Origin: Dyella solisilvae
GTDB lineage: Bacteria; Pseudomonadota; Gammaproteobacteria; Xanthomonadales; Rhodanobacteraceae
NCBI RefSeq assembly: GCF_003351225.1
Contig: NZ_QQSY01000007.1
Span: forward strand, 85,054-149,053
Direction of reading: 5' to 3'
Length of the DNA stretch: 64,000 nucleotides
The notes under the pieces were generated by a model, which was given only the letters and a program-made list of their open reading frames with translations, did not search any database and had not been told where the DNA came from. This document shows positions 8,603 through 17,858 of this stretch, piece by piece. How positions within the stretch are numbered: position 1 is the stretch's first letter; every line of letters begins with the position of its first letter. A program made the position numbers and the translations under genes.

Positions 8603-11152
8603 ATGGCCAGTCCCGCCGGAATTCTTGTCGTGGCGGCGCAGCGCGAGCTGCGTCGTGCCCTGTTTGACACCTTCGATCGTGATGGGCACTTCGTGGTGCA
8701 CTCGGCGCGCGATGCCACGCACGCGGGCATCCTGCTGGAAGGACGTTCGCCGCTGGCGCTGATCGTGATCGTGTTCGAGGGTGATGGCCGCGAGGCGATG
8801 GCGGGCATCGACGTATTGCGCGGCCTGCCGGCCAGCGCGTCGGCGCCCGTGATCGCGGTGCTGGACGATGGCGCCATCCTCAAGCCGGTCGTGCTGCCGG
8901 CGGGCGTGTCGGACTGGTTGTATGCCTCGCAGATTGGTCCCGAACTGCTGGCGCGCTGGCAGCGCCTGCAACAGGCGACGCGGCAGGCGCAGACCGTGCA
9001 GGTGGCGGGTGATGGTGATTATCGTTTCGCCTTCGACGAGGTCGACAACGAGTGGCTGATCGTCGATCCCGCGCGCGGGCGCATCGTGGAATTCAGCCCG
9101 GCGCTGGTGCGGCACAGCGGGCTGGCCGATCATGAGCTGCGCGGGCGCCCGTTGCAGGACATCCTGGCGTTCGCCGATGTCAGCGTGGAGCAGGTTGTCG
9201 CCGAGGGTGCGCGTCGATGGCATCCCGCGCGGCGCCGCTCGGTGCGCGGCGTCGACGGCGGCGAGGCAAGCGCCCGCCCGATCCGCCACGCCGGCCGCGA
9301 TGCCGTGGCCCTGGTGTTCCGCAGCGACCGTGCCGGCGCGCGGGCCGAGGCGGCGCTGACGCTGCTGGCGCGGATCTTCAACTCGGGCAGCGGCGACGAA
9401 GGCATCGGAGAAGCCGCACGCCTGCTCTATGAAGAGATGGGTCTGGACTACGTGGCCGTGTGGTCGGCGCGCCAGGACGACGGCGGCGCGCCGGTGCAAC
9501 TGGTGCAGCACTGGCGTGGCGAGGAGCAGGCGTGGCCGGGCCCGCATCTGCAGAGTTCGTTGCGCCTGGTGCTGGGCGGGCAGGCGATGCTGCATCAGTC
9601 TGATGCCGCGCGGCTGGCCCAGGTCGATCCGCTGCTGGGGCAGTTGGGCCTCGCCGGGTTTGCCGGTTGGCCGTTGCAGGATGAGCGCCGCACGGTGCTG
9701 GGCGCCTTGCTGGTCGGTTCGCGCCAGCCCTTGCCGGCGCTGGCCATCATGCAGCCGGTGCTGCGCTGCGCCGCGTCGCGCTTTGCGCACGCGATGGAGC
9801 TGCGGCATACCCGTGCGCAAGGGCGCGCCGAGGGCTTGCTGGATGCCCTGACCGGCCTGCCCAACCGACTGCTGTTCAATGACCGACTGGATACGGTGAT
9901 CCGCGAGGCGAATCGCACCGGCGAGTCGTTCGCGTTGCTGTTCGTGGACCTGGACCGCTTCAAGACCATCAACGACACGCTCGGCCACGCGGTGGGCGAC
10001 CAGGTGCTGTTGACCACTACCCAGCGTCTGCGCGGCAGCGTGCGTGGCTCGGACACGGTCGCGCGCTACGCGGGCGACGAATTCGTGGTGATCCTGCGGC
10101 ACATCGTCAAGAGCGAGGACGTGCTGCGCATCGCCGAGAAGATCGTGCAGGTGATGAGCGCGCCGTTGCGCATCGATGACGGCACGGAGCTGCAGGTCAC
10201 CGCCTCCATCGGTGTGAGCTTCTTTCCCGACGATGCCCCCGATGCCGAGACCCTGCTCAAGCACGCCGACGAGGCGATGTATGCAGCCAAGAGCCTGGGT
10301 CGCAACAACTATCAGATCTTCGAGGGGCGTGCGGAGCAGTCCCAGCAGCAGAATCTTGCCCTGAAATCGGGCCTGCGCCATGCCGAGCACAAGGGCGAAC
10401 TGCGCGTGTTTTACCAGCCGCAGGTCGACGCGGTGACCGAGGATATCGTCGGCATGGAGGCGCTGGTGCGCTGGGAGCACCCGGAGCTGGGCTTCATCGG
10501 TCCGGGCTTCTTCATTCCGCTGGCCGAAGAGACCGGTCTGATTGTCTCCATCGGCGAATGGGTGTTGCGTGCCGCCTGCCGTCATGCACAGGAATGGGAG
10601 CGTCGTTTTGGCTTGCGCCTGCGCCTCGGTGTGAACCTCTCGGCGGTGCAGCTGATGCAGCCGAACCTGCTCGAGGTGGTGGCCTCGGCGCTGGACGAAA
10701 GCGGGTTGGAAGCAGGCCTGCTTGAGATGGAGGTGACCGAGAGCATCAGCATCAAGGCCGCCCCCAACTTGGTGGAGAACCTGCAGGGCCTGCATCGCCT
10801 GGGCTGCCGCATCGCGATCGATGACTTTGGCACCGGCGCCGCCTCGCTGGACTACCTGCGCAAGCTGCCCGCCGACCGCATCAAGATCGACCAGAGCTTC
10901 GTGCGCAACATCGGGGTGGACCCGGACGACGAGGCCATCGTGCGCGCCACCATCGAGATGGCCCATCGCCTCAAGCGGGGGGTGGTGGCCGAGGGGGTGG
11001 AAACCGAGCAGCACCTCGAGTTCCTCCGGGCCAACCACTGCGACGAGCTGCAGGGTTTCCTGTTTTGCCGCCCCTTGCCGCAACCCGTCTTCGAGAAAAT
11101 GCTGCAGGAGCGCCAGAGCCTGCTGGACGGGGTCAGCGGCACCGCGGCCTGA
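8603..11152 (+). CDS. Pseudo-receiver/PAS/GAF/GGDEF/EAL cyclic-di-GMP enzyme
   Basis: This 849-residue cytosolic protein is predicted to make and/or break cyclic di-GMP. Residues 1-115 look like a receiver fold, but the acidic pair is AAQ (11-13) and no Asp sits at the phosphoacceptor strand (LALIVIVFEGDG, 51-62), so it is probably not phosphorylated. A PAS-like domain spans about 138-240 and a GAF-like domain about 250-395. The GGDEF domain (about 412-575) has AGDEF at 490-494 in place of GGDEF, and a correctly spaced inhibitory RxxD site (Arg481/Asp484). The EAL domain (about 590-845) keeps EALVRW (Glu619), NLSAVQ, TES, DDFGTG, KIDQSF and EGVET, so phosphodiesterase activity is likely. It begins 1 bp after the preceding stop. 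Confidence 0.93.
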   Translation: MASPAGILVVAAQRELRRALFDTFDRDGHFVVHSARDATHAGILLEGRSPLALIVIVFEGDGREAMAGIDVLRGLPASASAPVIAVLDDGAILKPVVLPAGVSDWLYASQIGPELLARWQRLQQATRQAQTVQVAGDGDYRFAFDEVDNEWLIVDPARGRIVEFSPALVRHSGLADHELRGRPLQDILAFADVSVEQVVAEGARRWHPARRRSVRGVDGGEASARPIRHAGRDAVALVFRSDRAGARAEAALTLLARIFNSGSGDEGIGEAARLLYEEMGLDYVAVWSARQDDGGAPVQLVQHWRGEEQAWPGPHLQSSLRLVLGGQAMLHQSDAARLAQVDPLLGQLGLAGFAGWPLQDERRTVLGALLVGSRQPLPALAIMQPVLRCAASRFAHAMELRHTRAQGRAEGLLDALTGLPNRLLFNDRLDTVIREANRTGESFALLFVDLDRFKTINDTLGHAVGDQVLLTTTQRLRGSVRGSDTVARYAGDEFVVILRHIVKSEDVLRIAEKIVQVMSAPLRIDDGTELQVTASIGVSFFPDDAPDAETLLKHADEAMYAAKSLGRNNYQIFEGRAEQSQQQNLALKSGLRHAEHKGELRVFYQPQVDAVTEDIVGMEALVRWEHPELGFIGPGFFIPLAEETGLIVSIGEWVLRAACRHAQEWERRFGLRLRLGVNLSAVQLMQPNLLEVVASALDESGLEAGLLEMEVTESISIKAAPNLVENLQGLHRLGCRIAIDDFGTGAASLDYLRKLPADRIKIDQSFVRNIGVDPDDEAIVRATIEMAHRLKRGVVAEGVETEQHLEFLRANHCDELQGFLFCRPLPQPVFEKMLQERQSLLDGVSGTAA

Positions 11153-11348
11153 CTTGCGCGGCCCCGCGCGGTCCCCATATTGACCGGTGCCGGGCCTAGA
11201 GTGCGCCCGGCAGGCGGCCTTGCGAGGGTGGATGTCGTCGTTTCCCCAGCCTCGTCGGTACGCCCGTTGCGTACCCGTGCGTTTCACCTATGGGCGCCAC
11301 TGGCGGCGCCAGCTCCCCCCGGGGTTGGTAATCGTCTCCGGGCGTGCT

Positions 11349-11375
11349 GAACTAGGATGGGTTGAGCTTGTCTGA
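11349..11375 (+). promoter_or_regulatory. Predicted sigma-E autoregulatory promoter of rpoE
   Basis: GAACTA (11349-11354) and TCTGA (11371-11375) are separated by exactly 16 bp. This matches the sigma-E consensus GGAACTT-N15/16-TCTGA at five of six core -35 positions and at all -10 positions. The predicted start point near 11381 leaves a leader of about 60 nt before the rpoE ATG at 11444. It implies that the sigma factor drives its own operon. Confidence 0.75.
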
Positions 11376-11443
11376 GCAGACCGCTCTCATTCTTGATGGC
11401 ACGCCGGGGGCGAGTGGAAGCATCGACGAAGGAGATGGCCCGG

Positions 11444-12040
11444 ATGGGCGAAAACGAACTGGACAGCGCGCTGGTCGAGCGCGTCCAACAAGGGGACCGG
11501 CGGGCGTTTGACCTGCTCGTGCGCAAGTACCAGCACAAGGTCATCGGGCTGGTGTCGCGCTATGTGAAGAACCACGCCGAGTGCGAGGACATCGCCCAGG
11601 AGGCATTCGTGCGCGCCTGGCGCGCTATCGGCTCGTTCCGTGGGGAAAGTGCTTTCTATACCTGGCTGTACAAGATTGCCGTCAACACGGCCAAGAACCA
11701 TCTGGTCGCCATGGGGCGTCGTCCGCCAGCCGACGACATCGCCATCGAAGATGCCGCTTTCGTGCCCGGGGCGGACCGCATGCAGGAGAGCGCCACACCC
11801 GAGCGTGAATTGATGCGGCAGGAAATTGAACAAACCGTATTTTCCACTGTCCAATCGCTGCCCGAGGAATTGCGGACTGCGATTACCCTGCGTGAAGTGG
11901 ATGGTTTGAGCTATGAGGAAATCGCCGAAGCTATGGGTTGCCCGATCGGTACGGTCCGTTCACGTATCTTTCGCGCGCGCGAAGCCATCGATGAGAAACT
12001 GCGGCCATTGTTGTCCGACCGCGAGGACAAATCCCCATGA
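11444..12040 (+). CDS. rpoE: RNA polymerase sigma factor RpoE (sigma-E)
   Basis: This 198-residue ECF sigma factor controls the extracytoplasmic stress response. Region 2 includes VQQGDRRAFDLLVRKYQ, ECEDIAQEAFVRAWRAI and FYTWLYKIAVNTAKN. Region 4 includes LPEELRTAITLREVDGLSY and EEIAEAMGCPIGTVRSRIFR, the -35 recognition helix. Of several in-frame starts (11393, 11435, 11444), the ATG at 11444 is best: AAGGAG lies 9 nt upstream, and the protein begins MGENELD as in the family. Its stop overlaps the rseA start by 4 bp (ATGA). A sigma-E-like promoter lies upstream at 11349-11375. Confidence 0.96.
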   Translation: MGENELDSALVERVQQGDRRAFDLLVRKYQHKVIGLVSRYVKNHAECEDIAQEAFVRAWRAIGSFRGESAFYTWLYKIAVNTAKNHLVAMGRRPPADDIAIEDAAFVPGADRMQESATPERELMRQEIEQTVFSTVQSLPEELRTAITLREVDGLSYEEIAEAMGCPIGTVRSRIFRAREAIDEKLRPLLSDREDKSP

Positions 12041-12693
12041 CTGATAACCAACGCGAAAACCTGTCTGCCGGCATGGATGGCGCCCTGTCGAAGGAGGAGC
12101 TGCGTTTCCTGCTGCGCCGCCTCGATCACGACGAATCCCTGCAGCAGGCGTGGTCGCGCTATCACGTCGCGCGCGATGGTCTGCGCCGACAATTGCCGCC
12201 GCTGGCGTCCGGCGGGTTTGCCGATCGCGTCATGCGGGCGATCGAGCAGGACGTTGTGGTGGTGCAGGGCAAGCGGCGGCATTGGTTGCACTGGTCAGCG
12301 GGTGGCGCGATCGCCGCAAGCGTGGCCGTGGCCGCATTGATGATTGCCCAGCCGGCCGGTTCGGGCGCGGACCGCGCTGCTCCCCTGACCGCCGCGGTCT
12401 CGTCGGAGCCGGCGAGTGTCGAGCACGGCAACCTGATGGCCCGGGCGGAAACGCCGGCCGTGGCGCCGCCCTGGGTCAATGCCTATGCCGACTCGCCCTA
12501 CAAGCTGACCCAGCAGGCCTCGGCGACGTTCGAGGGCGAAGGTCACAACACCTTGTTGTATTCGCGCAACAGCCTGTCGCCTTACCGGGTGGCGCGCTAT
12601 CCCGCCGTCAGCAACGGCGATGGCAGCTACCTGCTGCTGATCCACCCTGATCAGCAGCAGCCGGCGCTGCAGGCTCCTGAAAACGCCCAGTGA
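12037..12693 (+). CDS. rseA: Anti-sigma-E factor RseA
   Basis: This 218-residue single-pass inner-membrane protein holds sigma-E inactive. The N-terminal cytosolic domain (about 1-80) has the RseA signature: ENLSAGMDGALSKEELRFLL, then WSRYHVARDGLR. One transmembrane helix lies at about 86-104 (GGAIAASVAVAALMIA). The periplasmic part is rich in Ala/Pro and low in complexity. It overlaps rpoE by 4 bp, which couples production of the antagonist to the sigma factor. RseB, the usual periplasmic partner, is not encoded next to it; mucD follows directly. Confidence 0.9.
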   Translation: MTDNQRENLSAGMDGALSKEELRFLLRRLDHDESLQQAWSRYHVARDGLRRQLPPLASGGFADRVMRAIEQDVVVVQGKRRHWLHWSAGGAIAASVAVAALMIAQPAGSGADRAAPLTAAVSSEPASVEHGNLMARAETPAVAPPWVNAYADSPYKLTQQASATFEGEGHNTLLYSRNSLSPYRVARYPAVSNGDGSYLLLIHPDQQQPALQAPENAQ

Positions 12694-12812
12694 TTTTCGG
12701 CCGTGAGTTGCAAGTCGCGGCCAGTTCCCAACCCCTACCCAAACCGTTCGTCCCAGCCAGCCCGTGCATCGGGCTGGTGCGTGGGCGCGCGCGCAACACC
12801 ACGGAGACATAG

Positions 12813-14297
12813 ATGAATCGATACACCCTGCGCACGCTCACGTGCGGCATCCTGATCAGCCTTGCCATGGCCGGCGGCGTGCAGGCCCAGAGCGCCGCGC
12901 CCGCCGCGTCAAGTCTGCCCGACTTCACCGGTATCGTGCAGAAGAATGCGCCGGCGGTCGTGCACGTGGAGGCGAAGTACACCGGCAAGAAGAGCAGCAA
13001 GGGGCGCTCCGCGGCGCGCGGCATGCCCAGCGCGCCCGATGACGATGACCCGCAGATGGAGATGTTCCGGCGCTTCTTCGGCATGCCGACGGAACCCTCG
13101 CCGGAGGAACAGCAGCACACCGCGCTGGGCTCGGGCTTCATCATTTCCGGTGATGGCTACATCCTCACCAACAACCACGTGGTCGAGGGCGCCGATACGG
13201 TGACCGTGCGGCTGCAGGACCACCGCACCCTCAACGCCAAGGTGGTGGGCAGCGATCCGCAGTACGACATCGCACTGCTCAAGGTGGACGCCAAGGGCAA
13301 CCTGCCGGCCGTGAGCATCGGTGATTCCCGCGCGCTCAAGGCCGGCCAGTGGGTGCTGGCGATCGGTTCGCCGTTCGGTTTCGACTACACGGTGACGCAG
13401 GGCATCGTTAGCGCCGTGGGCCGCAACCTGGGCAGCCAGGATCAGCCGTATACCTCCTTCATCCAGACCGACGTGCCGATCAACCGCGGCAATTCGGGTG
13501 GCCCACTGTTCGACCTGCAGGGGCGTGTGGTTGGCGTCAATTCGCAGATCTACTCCAACACCGGCGGCTACCAGGGCGTCGCGTTCTCCATTCCGATCGA
13601 CGTGGCCATGAACGTGGTCAAGCAGATCAAGGAGAAGGGTTATGTCTCGCGTGGCCAGCTCGGCGTGATGGTGCAGCCGGTCAGCGACGACATCGCCAAG
13701 GCATTCAAGCTCGACAGCGGCTCCGGCGCAGTGGTCACCCAGGTGTCCAAGGGCAGCGCGGCTGAAAAGGCCGGCCTGCATGCCGGTGATGTGATCCTGT
13801 CTTACAACGGCCAACCCATCAATTCCAGCGCGGACCTGCCGCCGCTGGTGGGACAGACCCCGCCGGGCAGCAAGGCCACCGTGCAGATCCTGCGCGACGG
13901 TAAGAAGCAAGATGTAGCAGTCACCGTGGGCGAGATGCCTCGGGACAAGAACGCGGTGCTGGCGTCGGGTGACGCGGACCAGCCGGCGGCCCACGCCGGA
14001 TCGACGGCCTTGGGTCTGTCGGTGCAGGACCTGGATAGCGACGCCCGTCAGCAGCTCGGTCTGAGGGCCGGCGAGGGCGTGGGCATCAGTAATGTCTCCG
14101 GTCCGGTGGCGGCGCGCGCCGGCCTGCAGCCCGGCGACGTGATCCTGATGGTCAACCAGAAGAAGGTGGGCAGCGCCGCTGCCTTCCGTGATGCGACCAA
14201 GGACACCAAGCCCGGCGACACCGTGCTGTTGCTGGTCCGCCACGGCGATCAGAGCGGCTTTGTCGGCCTTACCGTTCCGGGAAGCGGCGACGAGTGA
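12813..14297 (+). CDS. mucD: Periplasmic Do-family serine protease MucD/DegP
   Basis: This 494-residue HtrA protease/chaperone degrades misfolded envelope proteins. It has a Sec signal peptide (1-26, cut after VQAQ). The trypsin-like domain carries catalytic triad His122 (LTNNHVVEGADTV), Asp152 (YDIALLKVDA) and Ser228 (NRGNSGGPLFD). Two PDZ domains follow (about 285-370 and 395-485, each with a GL..GDVIL core). GGAGAC precedes the ATG at 12813. It lies 119 bp after rseA, in the same orientation, with a small 8-bp hairpin (12757-12777) between them that lacks a T-tract. It is probably part of the sigma-E regulon. A GC-rich hairpin follows the stop. Confidence 0.96.
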   Translation: MNRYTLRTLTCGILISLAMAGGVQAQSAAPAASSLPDFTGIVQKNAPAVVHVEAKYTGKKSSKGRSAARGMPSAPDDDDPQMEMFRRFFGMPTEPSPEEQQHTALGSGFIISGDGYILTNNHVVEGADTVTVRLQDHRTLNAKVVGSDPQYDIALLKVDAKGNLPAVSIGDSRALKAGQWVLAIGSPFGFDYTVTQGIVSAVGRNLGSQDQPYTSFIQTDVPINRGNSGGPLFDLQGRVVGVNSQIYSNTGGYQGVAFSIPIDVAMNVVKQIKEKGYVSRGQLGVMVQPVSDDIAKAFKLDSGSGAVVTQVSKGSAAEKAGLHAGDVILSYNGQPINSSADLPPLVGQTPPGSKATVQILRDGKKQDVAVTVGEMPRDKNAVLASGDADQPAAHAGSTALGLSVQDLDSDARQQLGLRAGEGVGISNVSGPVAARAGLQPGDVILMVNQKKVGSAAAFRDATKDTKPGDTVLLLVRHGDQSGFVGLTVPGSGDE

Positions 14298-14302
14298 CCG
14301 AT

Positions 14303-14339
14303 CCGGGCCGCCGCGTGGCAGCGCGGCGGCCCGGGCTTT
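14303..14339 (+). terminator. Hairpin terminator after mucD
   Basis: A 13-bp GC-rich stem (14303-14315 with 14322-14334) with a 6-nt loop begins 5 bp after the mucD stop. Only three T's follow (GCTTTC), so termination may be partial. Confidence 0.6.
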
Positions 14340-14570
14340 CCCGTTAATGTCCTGACCGGGACGGTGGGCGCTTGGGCCACCATCGTCCCGGCCTGGACGG
14401 GGCGTTCGGTTGCCCGCGACGAACTTCACCACTTGTTCACCCAGATGGCCGCTGCCGCTGCGGCGCCCGTCGGGGGATGGTTCCATGCGATAATGCCGGG
14501 TTCGTGTCACCATCCCGGTGATACGCTGCCCGCGCGCTGCGCCGGGCAGTGAACGCAGCCAGCGTGTTCC

Positions 14571-16361
14571 ATGGAACTGATTCGAAACTTCTCCATCATC
14601 GCCCACATCGATCACGGTAAGTCGACCCTGGCCGACCGCATCATCCAGATCTGCGGCGGCCTGACCGAGCGCGAGATGGAGGCGCAGGTGCTCGACAATA
14701 ATCCGATCGAGCGCGAGCGCGGCATCACCATCAAGGCGCAGTCCGTGTCGCTGCCGTACACGGCACGCGACGGCAAGACCTACCAGCTCAACTTCATCGA
14801 TACCCCGGGCCACGTCGACTTCTCTTACGAAGTCAGCCGCTCGCTGGCGGCGTGCGAAGGCGCGCTGCTGGTGGTGGACGCCGCCCAGGGCGTGGAGGCG
14901 CAGTCCGTCGCCAACTGCTACACGGCCGTTGAAATGGGCCTGGAAGTGGTGCCGGTGCTCAACAAGATTGACCTGCCCACCGCCGACCCCGAGAAGGTGA
15001 AGGGCGAGATCGAGGCGGTGATCGGCATCGACGCCGACGACGCCGTGGCGGTCAGCGCAAAGACCGGCCAGAACGTGGTCGAGGTGCTCGAAGCCATCGT
15101 GGCGCGCATTCCGCCGCCGAAGGTGGGTGACACTGACCGTCTGCAGGCGCTGATCATCGATTCCTGGTTCGACAACTACCTGGGCGTGGTGTCGCTGGTG
15201 CGCGTCGTGCAGGGCGAGATCAAGCCCGGCGACAAGCTGCTGGTGATGTCCACCGGCCGCGCTCATGAAGTAAGCGAAGTGGGCGTGTTCACGCCCAAGC
15301 GCAAGAAGCTCGACAAGCTCGCGCCGGGCGAAGTGGGCTGGATCACCGCGTCGATCAAGGACGTGCACGGCGCCCCCGTGGGCGACACGCTGACCCTGGC
15401 GGGCAAGCCGGCCGAAAAGCCGCTCTCTGGTTTCCAGACCATGCAGCCGCGCGTGTTCGCAGGACTGTTCCCGGTATCGGCCGATGATTACCCGGCGCTG
15501 CGCGAGGCGCTCGACAAGCTGCGCCTCAACGACGCCGCGCTGTTCTTCGAGCCGGAGAGTTCCGAGGCGATGGGCTTCGGCTTCCGCTGCGGCTTCCTCG
15601 GCATGCTGCACATGGAGATCGTGCAGGAGCGCCTGGAGCGCGAATACGACCTCGACCTGATCACCACGGCCCCGACGGTGGTCTACGAGGTGCTCAAGAG
15701 CGACGGTACGATCCTGATGCTGGACAACCCGGCCAAGCTGCCGGCGGCGAACCTGATCTCGGAAATTCGCGAGCCGATCATCGTCGCCAACATCCTCACG
15801 CCGCCTGACTACATCGGCAACATCATCACGCTGTGCGAGGAGAAGCGCGGCGTGCAGCGCTCGATACAGTACCTGGCCAGCCAGGTGCAGATCACCTATG
15901 AGATGCCGCTGGCCGAGGTGGTGCTGGACTTCTTCGACCGCCTGAAGTCGGTCTCGCGCGGCTACGCCTCGATGGACTACCACTTCGAGCGCTTCGAAGC
16001 GGGTCCGTTCGTGCGCGTGGATGTACTGATCAATGGCGACCGCGTGGACGCGCTGAGCCTGATCGTGCACCGTATCCACGCCGAACGCCGCGGCCGCGAC
16101 CTGGTCGAGCGCATGAAGGACCTGATCCCGCGCCAGCAGTTCGATGTGGCGATCCAGGCCGCCATCGGCGCGCAGATCGTGGCGCGCTGCACCGTGAAAG
16201 CCTTGCGCAAGAACGTTCTGGCCAAGTGCTACGGCGGCGACGTCAGCCGCAAGAAGAAGCTGCTGGAGAAGCAGAAGGAAGGCAAGAAGCGCATGAAGCA
16301 GGTCGGCCGCGTGGAAATCCCACAGGAAGCCTTCCTTGCCGTATTGAAGGTGGACAAATAA
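14571..16361 (+). CDS. lepA: Translation elongation factor 4
   Basis: This 596-residue translational GTPase acts on the ribosome (back-translocation/initiation quality). The G domain motifs are [12 protein letters not shown] (G1, about 11-22), ERGITI (G2), [11 protein letters not shown] (G3) and [11 protein letters not shown] (G4). The LepA-specific C-terminal domain includes [15 protein letters not shown] [20 protein letters not shown] and [15 protein letters not shown]. Length is normal for the family. The ATG at 14571 gives the invariant [19 protein letters not shown] start, though no strong Shine-Dalgarno is visible. The lepA-lepB pair is conserved in proteobacteria; lepB starts 50 bp later. 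Confidence 0.97.
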   Translation: MELIRNFSIIAHIDHGKSTLADRIIQICGGLTEREMEAQVLDNNPIERERGITIKAQSVSLPYTARDGKTYQLNFIDTPGHVDFSYEVSRSLAACEGALLVVDAAQGVEAQSVANCYTAVEMGLEVVPVLNKIDLPTADPEKVKGEIEAVIGIDADDAVAVSAKTGQNVVEVLEAIVARIPPPKVGDTDRLQALIIDSWFDNYLGVVSLVRVVQGEIKPGDKLLVMSTGRAHEVSEVGVFTPKRKKLDKLAPGEVGWITASIKDVHGAPVGDTLTLAGKPAEKPLSGFQTMQPRVFAGLFPVSADDYPALREALDKLRLNDAALFFEPESSEAMGFGFRCGFLGMLHMEIVQERLEREYDLDLITTAPTVVYEVLKSDGTILMLDNPAKLPAANLISEIREPIIVANILTPPDYIGNIITLCEEKRGVQRSIQYLASQVQITYEMPLAEVVLDFFDRLKSVSRGYASMDYHFERFEAGPFVRVDVLINGDRVDALSLIVHRIHAERRGRDLVERMKDLIPRQQFDVAIQAAIGAQIVARCTVKALRKNVLAKCYGGDVSRKKKLLEKQKEGKKRMKQVGRVEIPQEAFLAVLKVDK

Positions 16362-16411
16362 CAAACCTGCGGATTCGGCGTCCCCCGCGCCGGACAACCT
16401 TGGAGTAGGGC

Positions 16412-17314
16412 ATGGATTTCGACTTTTCGGCGATTCTGCTTGGCCTCACCGTGCTGTTCGGCGTGGTGTGGGGTCTTGACCGCCTGTTCTTCTACAAACA
16501 GCGCAAGGCCAAGGCGGATGCAGCAGGCGCCGAGCTGCGCGAACCGGTGCTGGTGGACTGGTCCCGCTCGCTGTTCCCGGTGGTGCTTGTGGTTCTGCTG
16601 CTGCGCTCGTTCGTGGCCGAGCCGTTCCGCATTCCGTCCGGCTCGATGATGCCGACGCTCGATGTGGGCGACTTCATCCTGGTGAACAAGTTCGCCTACG
16701 GCCTGCGCATGCCGGCGTTCAACAACAAGTTCCTGAGCCTCGGCGAGCCCAGGCGCGGCGACGTGGTGGTGTTCCGCTTCCCCGGCTACCTCTGCGAGGA
16801 CGGCGGCCGCCTGGTGCGCAGCGGCGACCAGAGCTGCGTGGACCCGCACGCCCCCGTACCGAGCCAGAACTGGATCAAGCGCGTCGTCGGCATGCCGGGT
16901 GACCGGGTGGAGATGCGCGGCGACCAGCTGATCATCAACGGCGAGCCGGTCGCGGCTGACCTGGTCGGTCCCTACGAGGGTGATCCCAAGCGCGCCGAAT
17001 CGCGCCTGATGCTCGAGATGGGCGCCACTGTGTGGAACGAGCACCTACCCAACGGGCAGGGTGGAGTGGTCAATCATCTGACCGCCCGCATGCCGAACTA
17101 CGCCATCCCCCCGCCGCTGCCCAATGCCCGCGTCCCGCTGGTGGTGCCGCAGGGCTGCTATCTGGCCATGGGTGATAACCGCTACAACAGCACCGACAGT
17201 CGCTGGTGGGGATGCCTGCCGGAGCAAAACCTGGCCGGTAAGGCCTTCCTGATCTGGTTGAGCTGGACTGGCTCGGGCGTGGCGTTCAACCGCATGGGCA
17301 CGGTCATTCATTGA
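16412..17314 (+). CDS. lepB: Signal peptidase I
   Basis: This 300-residue inner-membrane protease removes Sec and Tat signal peptides. Two N-terminal membrane helices lie at about 5-25 and 52-68. Box B PSGSMMPTL holds nucleophile Ser78. Box D KRVVGMPGDRVEMR holds general base Lys156. Box E is GDNRYNSTDSR near 251-261. An insert around 122-153, including two Cys (CEDGG... and SCVD), is typical of gammaproteobacterial enzymes. TTGGAGTAGGG gives a good ribosome site before the ATG at 16412. It is followed by DUF4845 and rnc, the standard gammaproteobacterial order. Confidence 0.96.
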   Translation: MDFDFSAILLGLTVLFGVVWGLDRLFFYKQRKAKADAAGAELREPVLVDWSRSLFPVVLVVLLLRSFVAEPFRIPSGSMMPTLDVGDFILVNKFAYGLRMPAFNNKFLSLGEPRRGDVVVFRFPGYLCEDGGRLVRSGDQSCVDPHAPVPSQNWIKRVVGMPGDRVEMRGDQLIINGEPVAADLVGPYEGDPKRAESRLMLEMGATVWNEHLPNGQGGVVNHLTARMPNYAIPPPLPNARVPLVVPQGCYLAMGDNRYNSTDSRWWGCLPEQNLAGKAFLIWLSWTGSGVAFNRMGTVIH

Positions 17315-17462
17315 TAAAAGCGTGACGCGGGTTGACCGGGTGACAGTGACGCTCGGGTCGCTTGCGGCGACAATGCGGGCATACTGTTCGTGACGCCGGC
17401 ATGCCGGCGGTCGAGCAGTTGGACAACCGGTTGACGCCGCACGGCGGCATAGCGAGGGGACT

Positions 17463-17843
17463 ATGAAATCGAAGCAGACGGGCATCACCCTGATCGGGTT
17501 CCTGTTCATGTTGGTCATCGCCGGGTTTTTCGGCTTCATGGCCATGAAGCTGGTGCCGGCGTACACCGAGTTCCTAGGTGTCACCAAGGCTATGAACCAG
17601 GAAGCAGCTGATGGAGTACAGGGCAAGTCGCTGGCAAGTGTGCGAGGAGACTTGATGAAGAAGATGGATTTCCAGTATGTCGGCGACGATACGATCGGGT
17701 CCAAAAACATCACGATTAAGCGTGAAAACAACACCGCGCAACTAAACATCAGCTACGACAAGCGTATTCCGTTCATGTACAACATCGACTTCCTGCTTCA
17801 CTTCGAGAAGAGCGTGACGCTGCAGGGAAGTCTCGGCGATTAA
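17463..17843 (+). CDS. DUF4845 membrane protein
   Basis: This 126-residue protein has one N-terminal hydrophobic helix (about 8-29, GITLIGFLFMLVIAGFFGF) followed by a periplasmic domain. The start resembles a type IV pilin-like N terminus (KQTGITLIGFL), but there is no clear prepilin site. It matches DUF4845, a family almost always found between lepB and rnc. Its role is unknown; position suggests a link to protein export. GAGGGGACT precedes the ATG. rnc starts 15 bp after its stop. Confidence 0.85.
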   Translation: MKSKQTGITLIGFLFMLVIAGFFGFMAMKLVPAYTEFLGVTKAMNQEAADGVQGKSLASVRGDLMKKMDFQYVGDDTIGSKNITIKRENNTAQLNISYDKRIPFMYNIDFLLHFEKSVTLQGSLGD

Positions 17844-17858
17844 GCACAGGCACCGCAT

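Noticed and set aside
8519..11287. A 922-codon minus-strand open frame opposite the GGDEF/EAL gene
   Set aside because: The plus-strand frame has all GGDEF and EAL motifs; the antisense frame has skewed composition (Gln, His, Arg) typical of GC3 shadows.
12757..12777. Hairpin between rseA and mucD as a terminator
   Set aside because: Eight-bp stem without T-tract; the genes are usually in one operon, so at most a processing or partial-stop site.
12909..16397. A 1162-codon open frame on the minus strand opposite mucD, lepA
   Set aside because: It is the antisense shadow of two certain genes in high-GC DNA, low-complexity His/Gln/Arg-rich, and lacks a ribosome site or known domain.
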